A stretch of 64,000 nt of DNA, taken from positions 1 through 64,000 of the forward strand of contig NZ_NXGA01000001.1 in NCBI RefSeq assembly GCF_002802965.1, read 5' to 3'. This document shows, in pieces, positions 63,967 to 64,000 of the stretch. Origin of the DNA: Sporolactobacillus pectinivorans. GTDB lineage: Bacteria; Bacillota; Bacilli; Bacillales; Sporolactobacillaceae. Numbering within the stretch: position 1 is the stretch's first letter; every line of letters begins with the position of its first letter. The notes under the pieces are model-generated. The model searched no databases, had not been told where the DNA came from, and saw only the letters and a program-made list of their open reading frames with translations. Made by a program: the position numbers and the translations under genes.

Positions 63967-64000
63967 TAAATTAAAGTGCAGCATAAAAAATTCTTTACCC

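Overview
The window is a chromosomal segment of a spore-former-like low-to-mid GC Gram-positive bacterium of the order Bacillales. The protein matches and the gene order rhomboid-acpS-nnrD-ydcC-alr-ndoAI-ndoA-(sigB)-tex-sprT-tRNA array are those of the Bacillus subtilis ydcA-ydcK-trnS region. A Sporolactobacillus-type genus is my best guess, but that is inference. I see no prophage, CRISPR array or intact insertion sequence.

Left part (1-11,560). A tRNA array on the minus strand (Asn, Ser, a degenerate Glu, a gap, Lys, Leu, Leu, Arg, Pro, Gly, Ile) runs out of the window through what looks like an rRNA leader. To its right, also on the minus strand, lie sprT, tex, sigB, the ndoAI/ndoA toxin-antitoxin pair, alr, a LolA-like lipoprotein, the NAD(P)HX repair enzyme and acpS. 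A divergent rhomboid protease and a 7Fe ferredoxin follow. The rsbRSTUVW and rsbX genes that surround sigB in B. subtilis are absent.

11,600-32,100. Cell-envelope and housekeeping genes: a ComFB-family protein, a 3D-domain wall protein, a BdbD-like oxidoreductase, a polysaccharide deacetylase, a UgtP-like glycosyltransferase, a DUF1002 protein, a Dabb-domain protein, and a fused homocysteine methyltransferase/methylenetetrahydrofolate reductase behind a SAM-I riboswitch. Then comes a tightly packed MacAB-type transporter, two-component system and msrA operon, followed by an AbrB-type transporter, a LysR regulator, a KimA-like potassium importer and an EamA transporter.

32,100-50,000. A fused TrpE-TrpG anthranilate synthase, a glycerophosphodiesterase, a complete sigma-54 sugar PTS module (LevR-type activator, -24/-12 promoter, upstream palindromes, a small membrane protein, then EIIB, EIIC, EIIA), rpiA, an LCP wall-polymer ligase, a ywnA-ywnB redox-type Rrf2 module with two matching operators, YceI, an AT-rich patch with an unrecognised protein and gene remnants, a ParB-like protein and a Bcr/CflA exporter.

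50,000-64,000. One nine-gene operon encodes the arginine and carbamoyl-phosphate pathway (argC-J-B-D-carA-carB-argF-G-H). It is read on the minus strand from a promoter followed by a T-box riboswitch with a probable CGC (Arg) specifier. argG and argH overlap by 44 nt. uppP lies divergently at the right end.

The most unusual items are the degenerate tRNA-Glu with the missing tRNA-Gln, sigB without its regulators, the paired TGTAA-N9-TTACA operators of the ywnA module, the orphan small membrane protein leading the sigma-54 PTS operon, and the argG/argH coding overlap.
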